From contig NC_135550.1 in assembly GCF_964340395.1 (NCBI RefSeq), positions 26,236,176 through 26,300,175 on the forward strand: a stretch of 64,000 bases of DNA. Reading direction: 5' to 3'. The notes under the pieces were generated by a model. The model was not told the origin of the DNA, did not search any database, and saw only the letters and a list, made by a program, of their open reading frames with translations. This DNA is from Glandiceps talaboti. Its lineage: Eukaryota > Hemichordata > Enteropneusta > Spengelidae. The stretch's first letter is position 1. Every line of letters starts with the position of its first letter. This document shows, one piece after another, positions 37,972 through 51,400 of this stretch. A program made the position numbers and the translations under genes.

Positions 37972-39910
37972 TTGCATAGAAGGGACATGGACTTAGCAAC
38001 ATTGCATAGAAGGGACATGGACTTAGCAACATTGCGTAGAAGGGGCATGGTCTTAGCAACATTGCGTAGAAGGGACATGGTCTTTGTAACATTGCATAGA
38101 AGGGACATGGACTTAGCAACATTGCGTAGAAGGGACATGGTCTTAGCAACATTGCGTAGAAGGGACATGGTCTTTGTAACATTGCATAGAAGGGACATGG
38201 ACTTAGCAACATTGCGTAGAAGGGACATGGTCTTTGTAACATTGCATAGAAGGGACATGGTCTTAGCAACATTGCGTAGAAGGGACATGGTCTTAGCAAC
38301 ATTGTATAGAAGGGACATGGTCTTAGCAACATTGCATAGAAGGGACATGGTCTTAGCAACATTGCATAGAAGGGACATGGTCTTAGCAACATTGCATAGA
38401 AGGGACATGGTCTTAGCAACATTGCATAGAAGGGGCATGGTCTTAGCAACATTGCATAGAAGGGACATGGTCTTAGCAACATTGCATAGAAGGGACATGG
38501 TCTTAGCAACATTGCGTAGAAGGGGCATGGTCTTTGTAACATTGCGTAGAAGGGACATGGTCTTAGCAACATTGCATAGAAGGGACATGGTCTTAGCAAC
38601 ATTGCGTAGAAAGGACATGGTCTTAGCAACATTGCATAGAAGGGACATGGACTTAGCAACATTGCGTAGAAGGGGCATGGTCTTAGCAACATTGCGTAGA
38701 AGGGACATGGTCTTAGCAACATTGCATAGAAGGGACATGGACTTAGCAACATTGCATAGAAGGGGCATGGACTTAGCAACATTGCATAGAAGGGGCATGG
38801 TCTTAGCAACATTGCATAGAAGGGGCATGGTCTTAGCAACATTGCATAGAAGGGACATGGACTTAGCAACATTGCATAGAAGGGACATGGTCTTAGCAAC
38901 ATTGCATAGAAGGGACATGGACTTAGCAACATTGCATAGAAGGGACATGGTCTTAGCAACATTGCATAGAAGGGACATGGTCTTAGCAACATTGCATAGA
39001 AGGGACATGGACTTAGCAACATTGCATAGAAGGGACATGGTCTTAGCAACATTGCATAGAAGGGACATGGACTTAGCAACATTGCATAGAAGGGACATGG
39101 TCTTAGCAACATTGCATAGAAGGGACATGGACTTAGCAACATTGCATAGAAGGGACATGGTCTTAGCAACATTGCATAGAAGGGACATGGACTTAGCAAC
39201 ATTGCATAGAAGGGACATGGTCTTAGCAACATTGCATAGAAGGGACATGGACTTAGCAACATTGCATAGAAGGGACATGGTCTTAGCAACATTGCATAGA
39301 AGGGACATGGACTTAGCAACATTGCATAGAAGGGACATGGTCTTAGCAACATTGCATAGAAGGGACATGGACTTAGCAACATTGCATAGAAGGGACATGG
39401 TCTTAGCAACATTGCATAGAAGGGACATGGACTTAACAACATTGCATAGAAGGGACATGGTCTTTGTAACATTGCATATAAGGGACATGCATGGTCTTTG
39501 TAACACTGTATAGAAGGGACATGGTCTTAGCAACATTGCGTAGAAGGGACATGGTCTTTGTAACATTGCATATATGGTCTTTGCAACATTGCATAGAAGG
39601 GACATGGTCTTTGTAACATTGCATAGAAGGGACATGGTCTTAGCAACATTGCGTAGAAGGGACATGGTCTTTGTAGCATTGCATATATGGTCTTTGCAAC
39701 ATTGCATAGAAGGGACATGGTCTTAGCAACATTGCGTAGAAGGGACATGGTCTTAGCAACATTGCATAGAAGGGGCATGGTCTTTGTAACATTGCATATA
39801 TGGTCTTTGCAACATTGCGTAGAAAGGACATGGTCTTAGCAACATTGTATAGAAGGGACATGGTCTTTGTAACATTGCATTGAAGGGACATGGTCTTTGT
39901 AATATTGCAT
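37972..39910. repeat. 30-bp minisatellite, ~64 units, with 60-bp higher-order repeat
   Basis: Unit ATTGCATAGAAGGGACATGG then TCTTAGCAAC. Variants have ACTTAGCAAC, TCTTTGTAAC or GCGTAGA. From 39001 to 39420 the TCTTAG and ACTTAG forms alternate perfectly in seven identical 60-bp dimers, a sign of recent amplification. The right end (39475-39910) is more irregular. Because 30 is divisible by 3 and the unit lacks stops, long open frames of 513-584 codons occur on both strands and are not genes. Confidence 0.95.
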
Positions 39911-40751
39911 AGATAAAAAAAACATTTTGTCTACGGCCAATAATTGTAGTGTTATGTACGACACTTACCCTTATTTATAAGGCATTGACAGCATTGAGTG
40001 ATCACTGCAACAGTATCAGTTCGTTATATAACATTAGTCTAAATTTTCCATTGTATTATTTCTCTTGCATTCTTAGATGGTACTGGTATTCTGCCATTAT
40101 GGAGGGGGGGGGGGGACCGGTAATCTCAGTGAACAAATATAGCAACCAACCTAAGACACTCCAGAAAGTGTAGTACATGAATTATTGACTTTGCGAAATA
40201 GTTTTAAACAGATGTTCATTTCACGTCTCTCTGTAATGGTACAATTTTAAAATAGTGAACTACAAAAAAAAAGGGTTTCACCAAGTCATACAAATATTAA
40301 ATGTACCCAGTATGTTCATATTTTCACAATTGTAGTAATATTTACTGTATCATAATGTTTCATTGTAAATGCACTATCAATGCACTGTTTGTATCTATGA
40401 TAAAATATGAATTTATTGATATATGTAATTGACATTTTATAGATATATATGATTTCTCCGTTGAAGAGTTTTGTTGTATATTGTTGTGGTCTTAATTTGA
40501 AAAGTTGGTGTTTTTGTAGTGAGTGACCAACTGTTTTACCTTCATAAATTCCTTTAAAAGTCATGTTTATAAAATGCACACGCGGTAGTATGAAACTTAT
40601 AAACTTCAGACTATTTTACAAAGTACTATCTTTTGAGTTTGAAAGCTTTAAAAATATTGCTGTGTACATTTTTACAGGTGAATTTAATTTGATTGTAGTA
40701 TGTAATTTTGTATTTGATGTGATGTGATGTGTTTGGTTATAACATCTTAGA
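39911..40751. other. intergenic, no gene seen
   Basis: Unique AT-rich sequence with a G13 run at about 40103-40115. No coding signal. Confidence 0.5.
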
Positions 40752-41139
40752 ATACAACTGCCAACATCAGACTGTTGATGAATGGAACCTGTTACAAACA
40801 GAGAAAGTAAACAAATTAATTGGATTGATAACACTTGGCACATCATGTTGGAACAGCTGAGGCTTTTATTACATTTTATGGTTTGATTAAAACAGTTATA
40901 GCCTCTTTATGTGTACATGAAATGCCAGGGGAACTTCTAATTTGTTTGTGAATGTGAACTAATATGTAAAGAGGCCATACAACTGTTCTTATCAAATGAT
41001 GAAATGTACTAAAAGTCTCTCAGACTCTGTGCTTCCAACATGCTGTGCCCACTGTTATAAATCCAATTTAGTTTTTTACTTTCCCTGTTTGTAACAGCTT
41101 GGTTCCATTCGTCCATGGTCTGATGTCGGCAGTTGTATA
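40752..41139. mobile_element. foldback element: ~160-bp inverted arms, ~390 bp in all
   Basis: The left arm starts ATACAACTGCCAACATCAGA. The right arm, read in reverse complement, starts ATACAACTGCCGACATCAGA. Both continue with GAATGGAACC...GTTACAAACAG(A/G)GAAAGTAAA, TTGGAT, CATGTTGGAA and finally GGCCTCTTTA or AGCCTCTTTA near the centre. The two arms together span most of the element, leaving a loop of about 55 bp. This is the form of a foldback MITE or an inverted duplication; a transcript would fold into a long hairpin. Confidence 0.8.
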
Positions 41140-41680
41140 AATATTATGTACTATGACACAATTTACTAGTCAGATTGTACTTGATAGGACATTTTTGAGT
41201 TAAGGGCGTTATAGTCGTTTTTTGTTATTTTTATGTTATATTCAGTTGTATTTAGATTGATAGCATACAAATGTAGCTAATTAGATTAATTCTGAGTTAA
41301 TTAAGTATGATCCTGTTATGAAAATGACAAATTTAATTCATGAATCCATATTCTTTACCTACCTGCATGTTTTAATATTTTCTTTTCATTCTTGACAATC
41401 TTGTTATTTGCATAATTATTAATATTAGTATTCTCATCTTTGCACTTTGATCAGATGTTGATAATCAAATATGGATGTGTTGTATTTTAAAAAAATAACC
41501 TTTTTACGTTTATCTAACATTGACCTTTTAAAATTCATTTTCTACAGTTGACACATAGTTAGGCTTAATTGTGTGTGCTGAAATCCTTTGTGCTCAACTC
41601 AAACATCTGTTACTGTTGCACCAATTACCATGAAAACAGTATGTTGTAGTGGTTTTATGTGTGTCCTACATTTGATGAAT

Positions 41681-42418
41681 AGAGCTGTATCAATCTGATT
41701 AAAATCCAATGTAGATGTGGCTAATCATTAATTGCTATTTTACCTTCGTTATTTTGCTTGAATTGACCTTCGTAGTACATGTTTACGTTTTTAGCCTGAT
41801 CACCTCCTCTACATCTGAAGTGGCGCCCATACAAACGAATTTCTGCTCACTGAGCCACACAGCCAATCAGGTTGCGTCTTACTGAAGACACTTTATAGTG
41901 TATACAATGCAATGCAATGCGAAACGACATAAATTTTCATGAAAAGGACATTTTTTAGAAATCATTTATTAAATTTCCCCCTTTCTGAGTTCATATAACA
42001 CAACTGTGGCAAATATTTCTATGAATCGTACAATACGTCATGACTACTTTACGTTCGAGGAGAAGCGTACTACAGAGAATGCCTACGCTCGATTGAGATA
42101 AACATGAACACTTCCCGGGAAACGCGTTCCAATGTAGCTAACATGTACATAAGACGAAATGCATTGAGGTACATCTAAACAAGAATTCTTTAATTACCGT
42201 AAATATATAGCAATACAATCACTGAATGTTTTTACAGTTGAAATACTTCGTAGGTGTCAGTTGGCTGTGTCCACAAGTAACGCCATGTTGTTTGTTGATA
42301 TTCAATGTGTATGCCCATGACAAGGTCAATTCAAGCAAAATAACAAAGGTAAAATAGCAATGCCAATGAATGATTAGCCGACATCTACGTCGGATTTTAA
42401 TCAGATTGAGAGCTGTAT
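41681..42418. mobile_element. non-autonomous element with ~95-bp terminal inverted repeats
   Basis: The left end reads AGAGCTGTATCAATCTGATT, then AAAATCC, GTAGATGT, GGCTAATCATT, GCTATTTTACCTT and TTATTTTGCTTGAATTGACC. The right end gives the same order in reverse complement, ending at about 42418. The ~540-bp interior has no open frame. A related end (AATCTGATTAAAATCTGATG) occurs at about 5403-5422. Consistent with a MITE-like DNA transposon remnant. Confidence 0.75.
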
Positions 42419-42699
42419 GTAATGTTGACACAGTCAGTCGGGGGTATATATTTATATGTATACTGGTAGCCTTTATGTGACAGTTATCTGAACTTATTTT
42501 TCATTTTGGAAAGATACAGATAAAATAGTGTGATATGCTTGGTGATTCATACCATCTTTATTTTGTTTGATGTAATATAGGTGAATAAAGCTCATTGATT
42601 AGTTTGCTCAAATATCCTGCCAGAACTATGAAATAATACCAGGGTAACATAATTTTGTAAATGGTTCAACAAATTGTGATGACAACAGGGCCTGGTATT

Positions 42700-42965
42700 G
42701 TTTCTATATAATTCTGTCATCAATTTTTGTTGGTACATTGTGATGTCATCAACTGTTGTTGATTAATCATGATGTCACCAATTGCTGTCACTTTGTGATG
42801 TCATCAACTGTTGTTGATTAATCATGTCACCAATTGCTGTCACTTTGTGATGTCATCAACTGTTGTTGGCTAATCATGATGTCACCAATTGTTGTTGTCA
42901 CTTTGTGATGTCATCAACAGTTGTTGATTAATCATAATATTACCAATTGTCCCTTTGTGAAGTCA
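42700..42965. repeat. ~55-60-bp minisatellite, about 4-5 units
   Basis: Repeats of TTTGTGATGTCATCAACTGT, TGTTGATTAATCATGATG and TCACCAATTGCTGTCAC with indels. TGATGTCA words recur on a regular period. Confidence 0.8.
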
Positions 42966-45443
42966 TATTGCTGGCAAGTATAGGATAAATGATAGAATCT
43001 GGGTTGGAATCAAAAGTGAATGTTTAGAGGTGTGCAAAATGTTTGTCATCTATTCCAATGTTCTCTTTTGTGCTGTTATATTATCTACTGTATGTTGCCA
43101 AAGCATGAATTTTCACAATTTGATTGTGATGGACTGAAGTAGGCAAGTATCCATGTCAATACTGACCAAATATTTCACTGCATCAATCAGTAAGTGTGCA
43201 CTCTGTGTCAATCCTGAATGTTCAAGCTTTCATTTTGTAGTATTGTGATTAATGTTTGAGTTGGTGCTAAATCATAGGCAAATTATGCACTTTAAGCAAT
43301 GGTGCTATATTATCTTGATTACAGTGTACTCTGTCAGAGGGACCGTGTACGGTGATTTACTTCACGACAAATATATTGTCTGTTTCTGTTTCTGTTACAC
43401 TTGTACTTTTACTTTCTCAATGTTGACTGAGAGAATTATGTGTTATGATGGTTATTCAATAAATTGGTTTGAAATGCACTAGTCTTCTATCAATGAGTTG
43501 TGTATATTTATTGATGATTTCTGTATTGGCTAATATGAACACATAGCACACAGCTCCCACAGTGCCCTCACATGAATGGGTTACAGTTATTCTCACAAAC
43601 CATAGTTGTTTTCTTGGTACATTCTACTGCTGCTCCAACACAGTCACGTGGTTTTATAATGATAGCTACAGTTAACCAACAGACAAGTCACAATGCAGAT
43701 TTTTTTAAATGTTCACTATCATACTATTATAAGTGTGCATGAACATCAAATATTGATGAACATAAGGAGTCTTATACAAATATCAGTGAACATAAGGAGT
43801 CTTATACATACAAATATCTGAAGATAAGAAGTCTTATACATACAAATATCAGACAACACGATGTCTTGTGCATAAAATATATCCCATAACCTTTATTCAC
43901 ATAGCTGAGAAATGAAAGCTGAAAGTGCAATCATTTTTTTAAAAAAAAATTGAATTGCATTGTTGTGACTATCATTTAACAATTTGTTCATGATAATGGG
44001 GGTAGATGATGATACCCATAGCCACTAGCTAAAAGTGAAATAATACAGAATTCCGAAATAATTTTGCCAGTTTTTTCATTATTATTCATAATACAAAATG
44101 GTGGCAAACATCAGTATTATTATTAACAAGATGAATGAGTTGTTCCAGCCTATGAAGGTGCTCTCACTTAAAATAATAATGTAAAAATATCAATACACAT
44201 ATCCGAAATCAGTTTAGATATCAGGGGGGCGATTTACACAATCATAATCATGATTTATTGATCACAATCATGATTTTGTGTTTGAAAATACAAATCACAA
44301 CCATGATTGGTAATCACAGTATAATCATGTACTGAACCATGATTGATGTCACGTGATTACAAAATGGCAGACATTGTAATATCGCTTTGGGGATCTTGAG
44401 TGTGAATGATGACAATGAAAAACATGATGTAAATTAATTGTGAGTAGTCAGACTGATATATATATATGAAGGTGCTCTCACTTAATATATATATATCTTT
44501 ACAATAACTCTAAAACTAGAAAATGAGTGAAACTTATGGAATTGTTACATGATCATGATTGAGCGTTTTGTTTACAACCTCATTTTCAGAAATGACGACA
44601 GATTAAGCAGTGTCATGATTTTGCTACTCAAATGCACCCTGCAGGTATTGCATATATGTAACCAATGAGTAGCATCTAGAGCATGTGAGGGCACCCACTC
44701 TCAATCAAAGTGTAACAGTACCAATACATGTACCAGTATCAGTCGTTCAAGTCATCTTTAATTCCTCACGCTTTTTTATCATTCTTATGAAACTTGTATA
44801 AATCCAAATTTCTTTCACATCGATTCAAATACTTTGAGTGTTTTAAAACCGGTAATTGAAGGCACACTTTTATTTCTGAAGAACTGTGCATGTAAAGTGT
44901 ATTTTATTCTGCAAATTTAATACTGTGCATATTTATATGTGACCTTTGATACAACAAGGTACAACAATGTACTACTCTACAATTCAGTACATATCAAATG
45001 GCCCCTTTTTAGCATCACTGTCAACCACAACCTGTTTTATAGCACCATCCAAGATGCACTGTTAAAAGGCTGTAGTTTCCTTCACATACAAAAAAGCTTG
45101 TTCATCGCATTTTTCATTGTATCACAGATGAAAAATAAGCTCTGGTTTGCAAGAATGCTTTCTTGGGACAAGTACATTCTTCAAACCAGAGAGATATCAA
45201 ACCTTGAACTAGAATTCTAGTGTTTTATAAATGGCATTATGATTCAAAGCATATCTTCACAAACATCTGAGTGAAAATGGCAAGCTGCTGCTGACTGACT
45301 TGGCTGGCAAATGATAACTTGGTCATCATATGATGTGTTATTGTTCTGCGAAACTTGTAATAAATTCAAACACACAATTTTATTTGATTGTTTGGCTATA
45401 CAGACGGCAAGGAATTAGCAACCAGATTGCAGACATTACTTCT
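42966..45443. other. intergenic / 3' flank of HAAO, no gene seen
   Basis: Contains short tandem copies of ATAAGGAGTCTTATACA (43760-43860), an ATCATGAT-rich stretch (44240-44345), a (TA)n tract near 44460-44500, and a 20-bp direct repeat (TATGAAGGTGCTCTCACTTA) at 44152 and 44466. A 93-codon frame at 44939-45220 has no recognisable features and is not called. Confidence 0.5.
45379..45384 (-). terminator. polyadenylation signal of HAAO
   Basis: AATAAA on the minus strand, about 60 nt after the HAAO stop codon. Position and sequence fit the canonical signal. Confidence 0.6.
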
Positions 45444-48400
45444 CTATTTTCTCCACTCCTTCTTTTTAGTTGGATCTTGGTAACAGACCAAACACAGAGA
45501 GCCTTCAGGCCTGCTGGCAGTATACCTGAAATGAACATAATCACAAAATGAATGTTTGGCATCAGACCATTTAGTCATTAGTTATTAGTTCAAGTCATAA
45601 CCAAAGCCAAAGTATGGTGAAGTGAACTCAGGATACTTAAATCATAAATTTGTTTGTAGAAGTAACATTGTCTATTACGACGGTAGGACAAAATAAGATG
45701 TAGATTTCTCTGCGTTAAAAACTGTTTACTTTGGTGGTGATCAGTAAAACTATCATATACACCTGTACATAGAAAATAAACTTCAGGTTGAATAAAAATC
45801 ATGCAATAAAATTTTCAGCACTAAAAGAGTACAAAACACTAGATGTTTGAGTGAATGATTCTTTTATCAGGATCATACTAATACAAATCAGTTGACACCC
45901 AAAAACTGGCACCATGGTTACAGCTATGTATGCTATCCAGTTGACACCCAAAAACTGGCACCATGGTTACAGCTATGTATGCTATCCAGGTGACACCCAA
46001 AAGCTGGCACCATGGTTACAGCTATGTATGCTATCCAGTTGACACCCAAAAACTGGTACCATGGTTACAGCTATGTATGCTATTTATAGCAAGAAATGAA
46101 TGAACATATATTTGTGCACAGTTTGTCCAAAAGAAATGAAAATGAGTAATGTTGTTTGTCTTACTTTAATCCTTGGGGTACAAGTACTATGTCATCTTTG
46201 TTGACTTCATACTTGTTGTCACCAGCACTCAATTCTGATTTACCTTCCTGTCATTATATAAAGGGACAACTTTTTAATGCAAGTTAGATTACATAAATTT
46301 ATTACTGATGGTAAAAAGCAATATACAATACTAGCTGCACATAAAAAGTACATGACTTTTAGAGAAATGTTTCCGGGTAATATCTACATCTTAACGGTCT
46401 TAGATTTTCATGAAATAATTTTAAAATGGTGTATCAAATATATAGTGATTTACAGGACTTTTACCTCAATGTGTTACAGCATTGCTTGTCATATTTTCAT
46501 TTTAATATGGTTGATGAAAAAGCTGTATTCAAAGTTGGGCAGCTGAATGAGCCAAGACTCACACAGGTGTCATTTCACAGTACTAGATTCCTTCCTTCCT
46601 TCCTTCCATCCACCTATCCACCCACCCATCCACCCACCCATCTATACATGCACTTACAATCTGCCACATAAACACTTCAGAATGTTCTCTACATGCAGTC
46701 TCTTCACCAGGTCCCCAGGCAACAACCTGCGCATCACAATTAAATATAAAATGTCATAAATACCAAGCGTAAATGTAGATAAAGCTAAATATTGTAAGAG
46801 GAGGATGACGATACACATTCAGTAAAACAGCTTGAAAACAGCACTCCTAGTGGCCAAACCATGAAATCTTATAAGTTTACTATAATCTAAATATGGTGTA
46901 CAATTGTATTTCAATCAACAAAGCATAAAAAAGAAAAGTGTGATAGGGAATGATAAATATTATCTGTATGGCCTTGAAAGTGATAAGATAAGATAATGAC
47001 ATTTGCTATGGTCATGTATTGATCATTTACAGCACACTAATGTTTCACAATTTGAACAATTCTTCTAAACTAAAATCTACACCATTCAGTCTTGCTAAAG
47101 CTTTAAACAGGCCATATATAGCAAAGGATATGAGGTGTCTTGTCAAGGATATTGTTCCAGGCAATTTTACACACGACAGGCATCCCCGTTTACATATTAG
47201 GTATTCAGTTCTTAATAGATATCAATTGCTATACAACATATGCGACCAACTTTGCTATATTAGTTTGTAGCATAAAGCTAACTCAGTACATGTGCCCAAT
47301 ATTACATGTCAAATTTATGCAACATTTGGGTTGGTGTACATCTCAACAACATTTCTAGAGGTGAAGTTGGGGTGGATGAATAATTTCTTGATTTAAGCAC
47401 ATAAGCTTATCATTTCCAGATTTTATACCATTGATAATAGCTGGAATTCATCATGGAAGTTTGTGGATGGACACATCACTGTAAAATTAACATTCAACTT
47501 ACAGTAAATTGATAATGATCCCCAAATAACTGTTTAAATCCTTTTGAGTCGATTTCTTCTTTGTTCTTCTTTATCCACTCTTTCAGTAAAAATGGCTCTT
47601 CCACTTTGGTTTCTAGATCAATATCCACAGGTGGATTCTCAGGAAGTTCCTCTGTCAAGAAATATCATAATCAGACTACATCTTTATTTATACTAGATGG
47701 CTATTTTAATTTTATCAATTTGTCTTCCAAGAAGTCCAGTAAGGACTTCTCCTTCATGGGTTCAGTCTCAATACAGTCTGAGGGAACTACATGTAGAGAG
47801 TCTTGAGAAACCTGTGATGTTTCAAACTCAAGGACATTTGCACTTAATTCTAACTGACAGTGGCAAATGTAATCGTTGACACATACCTGGTACTGGTTTA
47901 CTTATAGTCTTACACTGTTCTGTTACTAAACACATACCTGGTATTGGTTTACCAGTCTTACACTGTTCTGATGCAAAGAATGCCTTTATGACTGGTCCAA
48001 GTTGACTACCTAGGTCAGTACAGTGAAACCACTTCTCATACAATGAATCTGTTGTCCCTTCAACAAAGTACCTGGTGATCAAGATGAACAATTTTTAGAC
48101 ACTTCTCCTCAAATATACACAGAGAGAGAAAAGTATGAATTTTACAGCCATATGTCTAAATTATGTAAGACAAATTAATGTTAGCATTGCTTGATCATAG
48201 AAAGTTGTGAATCATAACATCTCATTTTAATATTCTACCATTCTATCATGTATCATTGCCATCAACTTTCAATCTATAAAATATCATTGCCATCAACTTT
48301 CAATCTATAAAATATCATTGGCATCAACTTTCAATGTTTACAAAATTAATGGACTACTGATGCCCACTTTTGCAAAAAAAACTTGCTTTCTTCATGGTAC

Positions 48401-51400
48401 ATGTAAATGTCTTTTCACAAATGTAACAAGTTGTTTGGCATAGAGGACATCAAAACATTTCTATGACATCGATAGAAATGACAAACTGTCTTTACATAAA
48501 TTAAAATGAAATTGGTAATTGGCACCTAAAAACTGTAGTAGTACAAAAATGCTTCATCATTTCAATAACATCATTCAGGATTAAATTTTGTTAGAGTTTT
48601 TCTCCTTCCTCCTTTACACTTCTCACAGATACTCACCTCAAACCATCAAGTTCATCTTCACTTCTTTCTCGTTCCAATACCAAACCAATGGTCTCCTTCT
48701 GCCTCTGAGGAGAGTGTGGAATCCGTCCAGGCAGAAGAAATATCTGTAGAAATAAGAAGTACACTGGTAAGTTTGGATGGGTTGGTATAGTAAAAGCTTG
48801 GTGACCATTCTTAGTCATGACAGTAACAGTGTGAAATTGTTACTGACTGGAAGGTACTGCTCCCTCATTCATTTGTTCATGTCTACATATTCTTACATAT
48901 GTTCAATTTTAAAATAATTTTTGGGTTGTGATAAAAACAACTGTCAAAATGAACTTTTCTCTTTTTGCATCCCTAGCAGTGTTGCAGCCAGAGGTTTTTT
49001 TTTTGGGTCATTTGACACACATCTTTTGGACCTGACCCACAATTTTGGAAGTGATGGGTCATAGATGACCCATACTAACATTGTATTCAAATATGTTTAG
49101 CAATAGTGTGCAACATGACCATGCCTATAGCAACAGCCAAATGATCACATATATTGCATAGATAACAACAGGGTTGGATAGGCAACTACATAATCATTCA
49201 GCAAATATCTAGCATGGATCAGCATGTGGGTAAATATTTTAAAAAACTGTACAGTTGTGCTACAATGCCATTGGCACTTTTTAAAAATAATAATGTAATG
49301 TAAATAATAAAAATTTACGATGACCCAGAAAAATGAAAGTGTTGGGACACTATGTCCCACTCTTTCCAAAGGCTGGCTGCAACACTGCCCTAGTCCAACC
49401 AACCATAGGCTCAAAGGAGGGGTCCATCAAAATTTGTGAATATCAATATTCATTGGGTATCTTCATATCAAAAGGTGTTCATTAGAGAAATAATCTTGTG
49501 AGGTCAGGTTAAAGTCAAGTTATGCAGTTACACAGGAACTATCATTGCTGTGGTTACAAAGAAAACACAGCAGTAATTTTCAATATGAATTTTCAATAAC
49601 TCCTGAAATGCACAGCATATGACGCTTTCAATGAAAATTTCTACGTATAGAGTCAGAAAGTGTTATGGATGCAAATCCCAAATCTCTGATCCCAGAATTA
49701 ATAAAGTTTTCTCACAGAATATGACTTATTGAACAATGACATATTTATTATTTCCTTCTCAATCATAATTAATTATTAATTAATTAATTAATTAATTAAT
49801 TAATAATCACAATTAATTCATAATTTCAGCATGCTACCAACTATCCTAACAACTGGGTCATTTCCACCAAAGCAAGATACGCTATAGTACTACATGGACT
49901 TCTGACTTGATGACTTACCTCCCCTTCTTTGATTGCTACATCTTTATGTTTACCATTCTCAACAATTTTCAGACACATGTCACCTTTGTGCATGTAAAAA
50001 AGCTGAAAGATGAAAAATACATTGGAACTGTTATAAGAGCCCAAACTATACATTTATGATAATAAACTAATATATAACATGATAAATCAATGTACAGTAG
50101 TGAGCATATTAAATATTAAATGTAATATTTAAACAATATACAGCCCATAATGGACGAAAGCAAACTTTGAACGACATATATGGGCGAGGCGAGAGCCGAG
50201 CCCATTATGGAGTGCAAAGTTTGCTTGAGTCCATTATGGACTGGGAGGGCGTACATTATTGTTATTATTTTATAGTTTTGCCAATTCCAGTGAATTTGTA
50301 GACCGAGAAACGCAAAACAACATATAATATACACAGCGCTGAACATCATCTGCCATGTTCGGCCCGGAAGCTGAATACTAATCATAGCGACACACATACG
50401 TACACGTACACACATATACACTTCAATGAACTACTGTGAACACAAATTTGTTTCATGAATGCATTGTATTTTTAAACAGTGGAAATGACAATCATAAGTA
50501 ACAACATACATTTCGAAAAAAATACCGAGTCGTATGAAGAAACAGAACAAATAAGCTTGTATTGTTATGCTCGTTCAGGGGCCGTGATGCCCAATAACGG
50601 AGTACATTATCAGTAATAATGTACAGCGATGACGTCACAAAATTCACTGGAATTGGTAATGCTATAATATAATAATTGTTAATCTGGAAATGATGTCCAC
50701 GTTGACAAAATGTGTGCAAATATGTCAGAGTAGTTGTGTGACACTTGTTTTCAGTTTTTGCTATGTTACAAATACAAGTGTACTGCACACACACTGTATT
50801 CCTCATTAATACTTATAAAAGTGACTACCCAAGACTTGTATTTTTGTGCACAACTTTGATAGACAAAGATATGAGGAAAAGAAACAAAAACACAGCATTA
50901 CAGTTACTTTTACTCATGACTTGCCAAAAATGTGTTTATAATCATTATGAATTTGAATAAAATCTATAAATGTACACAGGTAGTTGTCATGCATGATAGA
51001 CATAAAAGGCTTTTGTTAGCTTACATTCATTGTACCAGTCAGTATATTAGCATGTTACCACACACTTTCATGTATGTGTACCCTGTACAGTTATTGGAAG
51101 TGATATTCAATAGCAATAGTATATAAGCATATTTTGTAGCTCATAATACCAACATTGACAATTAGAATGTTATGTTAGTAGTCAATAAGATATGAAAGGG
51201 TTTTCATTTCAGTGGTATGTGTTTTGATAAATAACCCATTCAGAGTCAGTGCATATAATGTAACTTGTATATTCAGACAACAGTAATGGAACTTTATAGA
51301 CAGTACCATTGTAAATAACTATATCTTAAATTTCTGCTGAATAAACAGAATTCTTTGGTGGGGGGTGGGAGGGGGGCATGTTGATAAACTCCCAGTTCCC

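Noticed and set aside
37904-39707. Open frames of 513, 522 and 584 codons (RRDMVLATLH, RPCPFYAMLL and similar)
   Set aside because: By-products of a 30-bp stop-free minisatellite; no start context, splice sites or homology.
44939-45220. 93-codon frame downstream of HAAO
   Set aside because: No recognisable motif, no splice signals, and composition like the surrounding AT-rich DNA.
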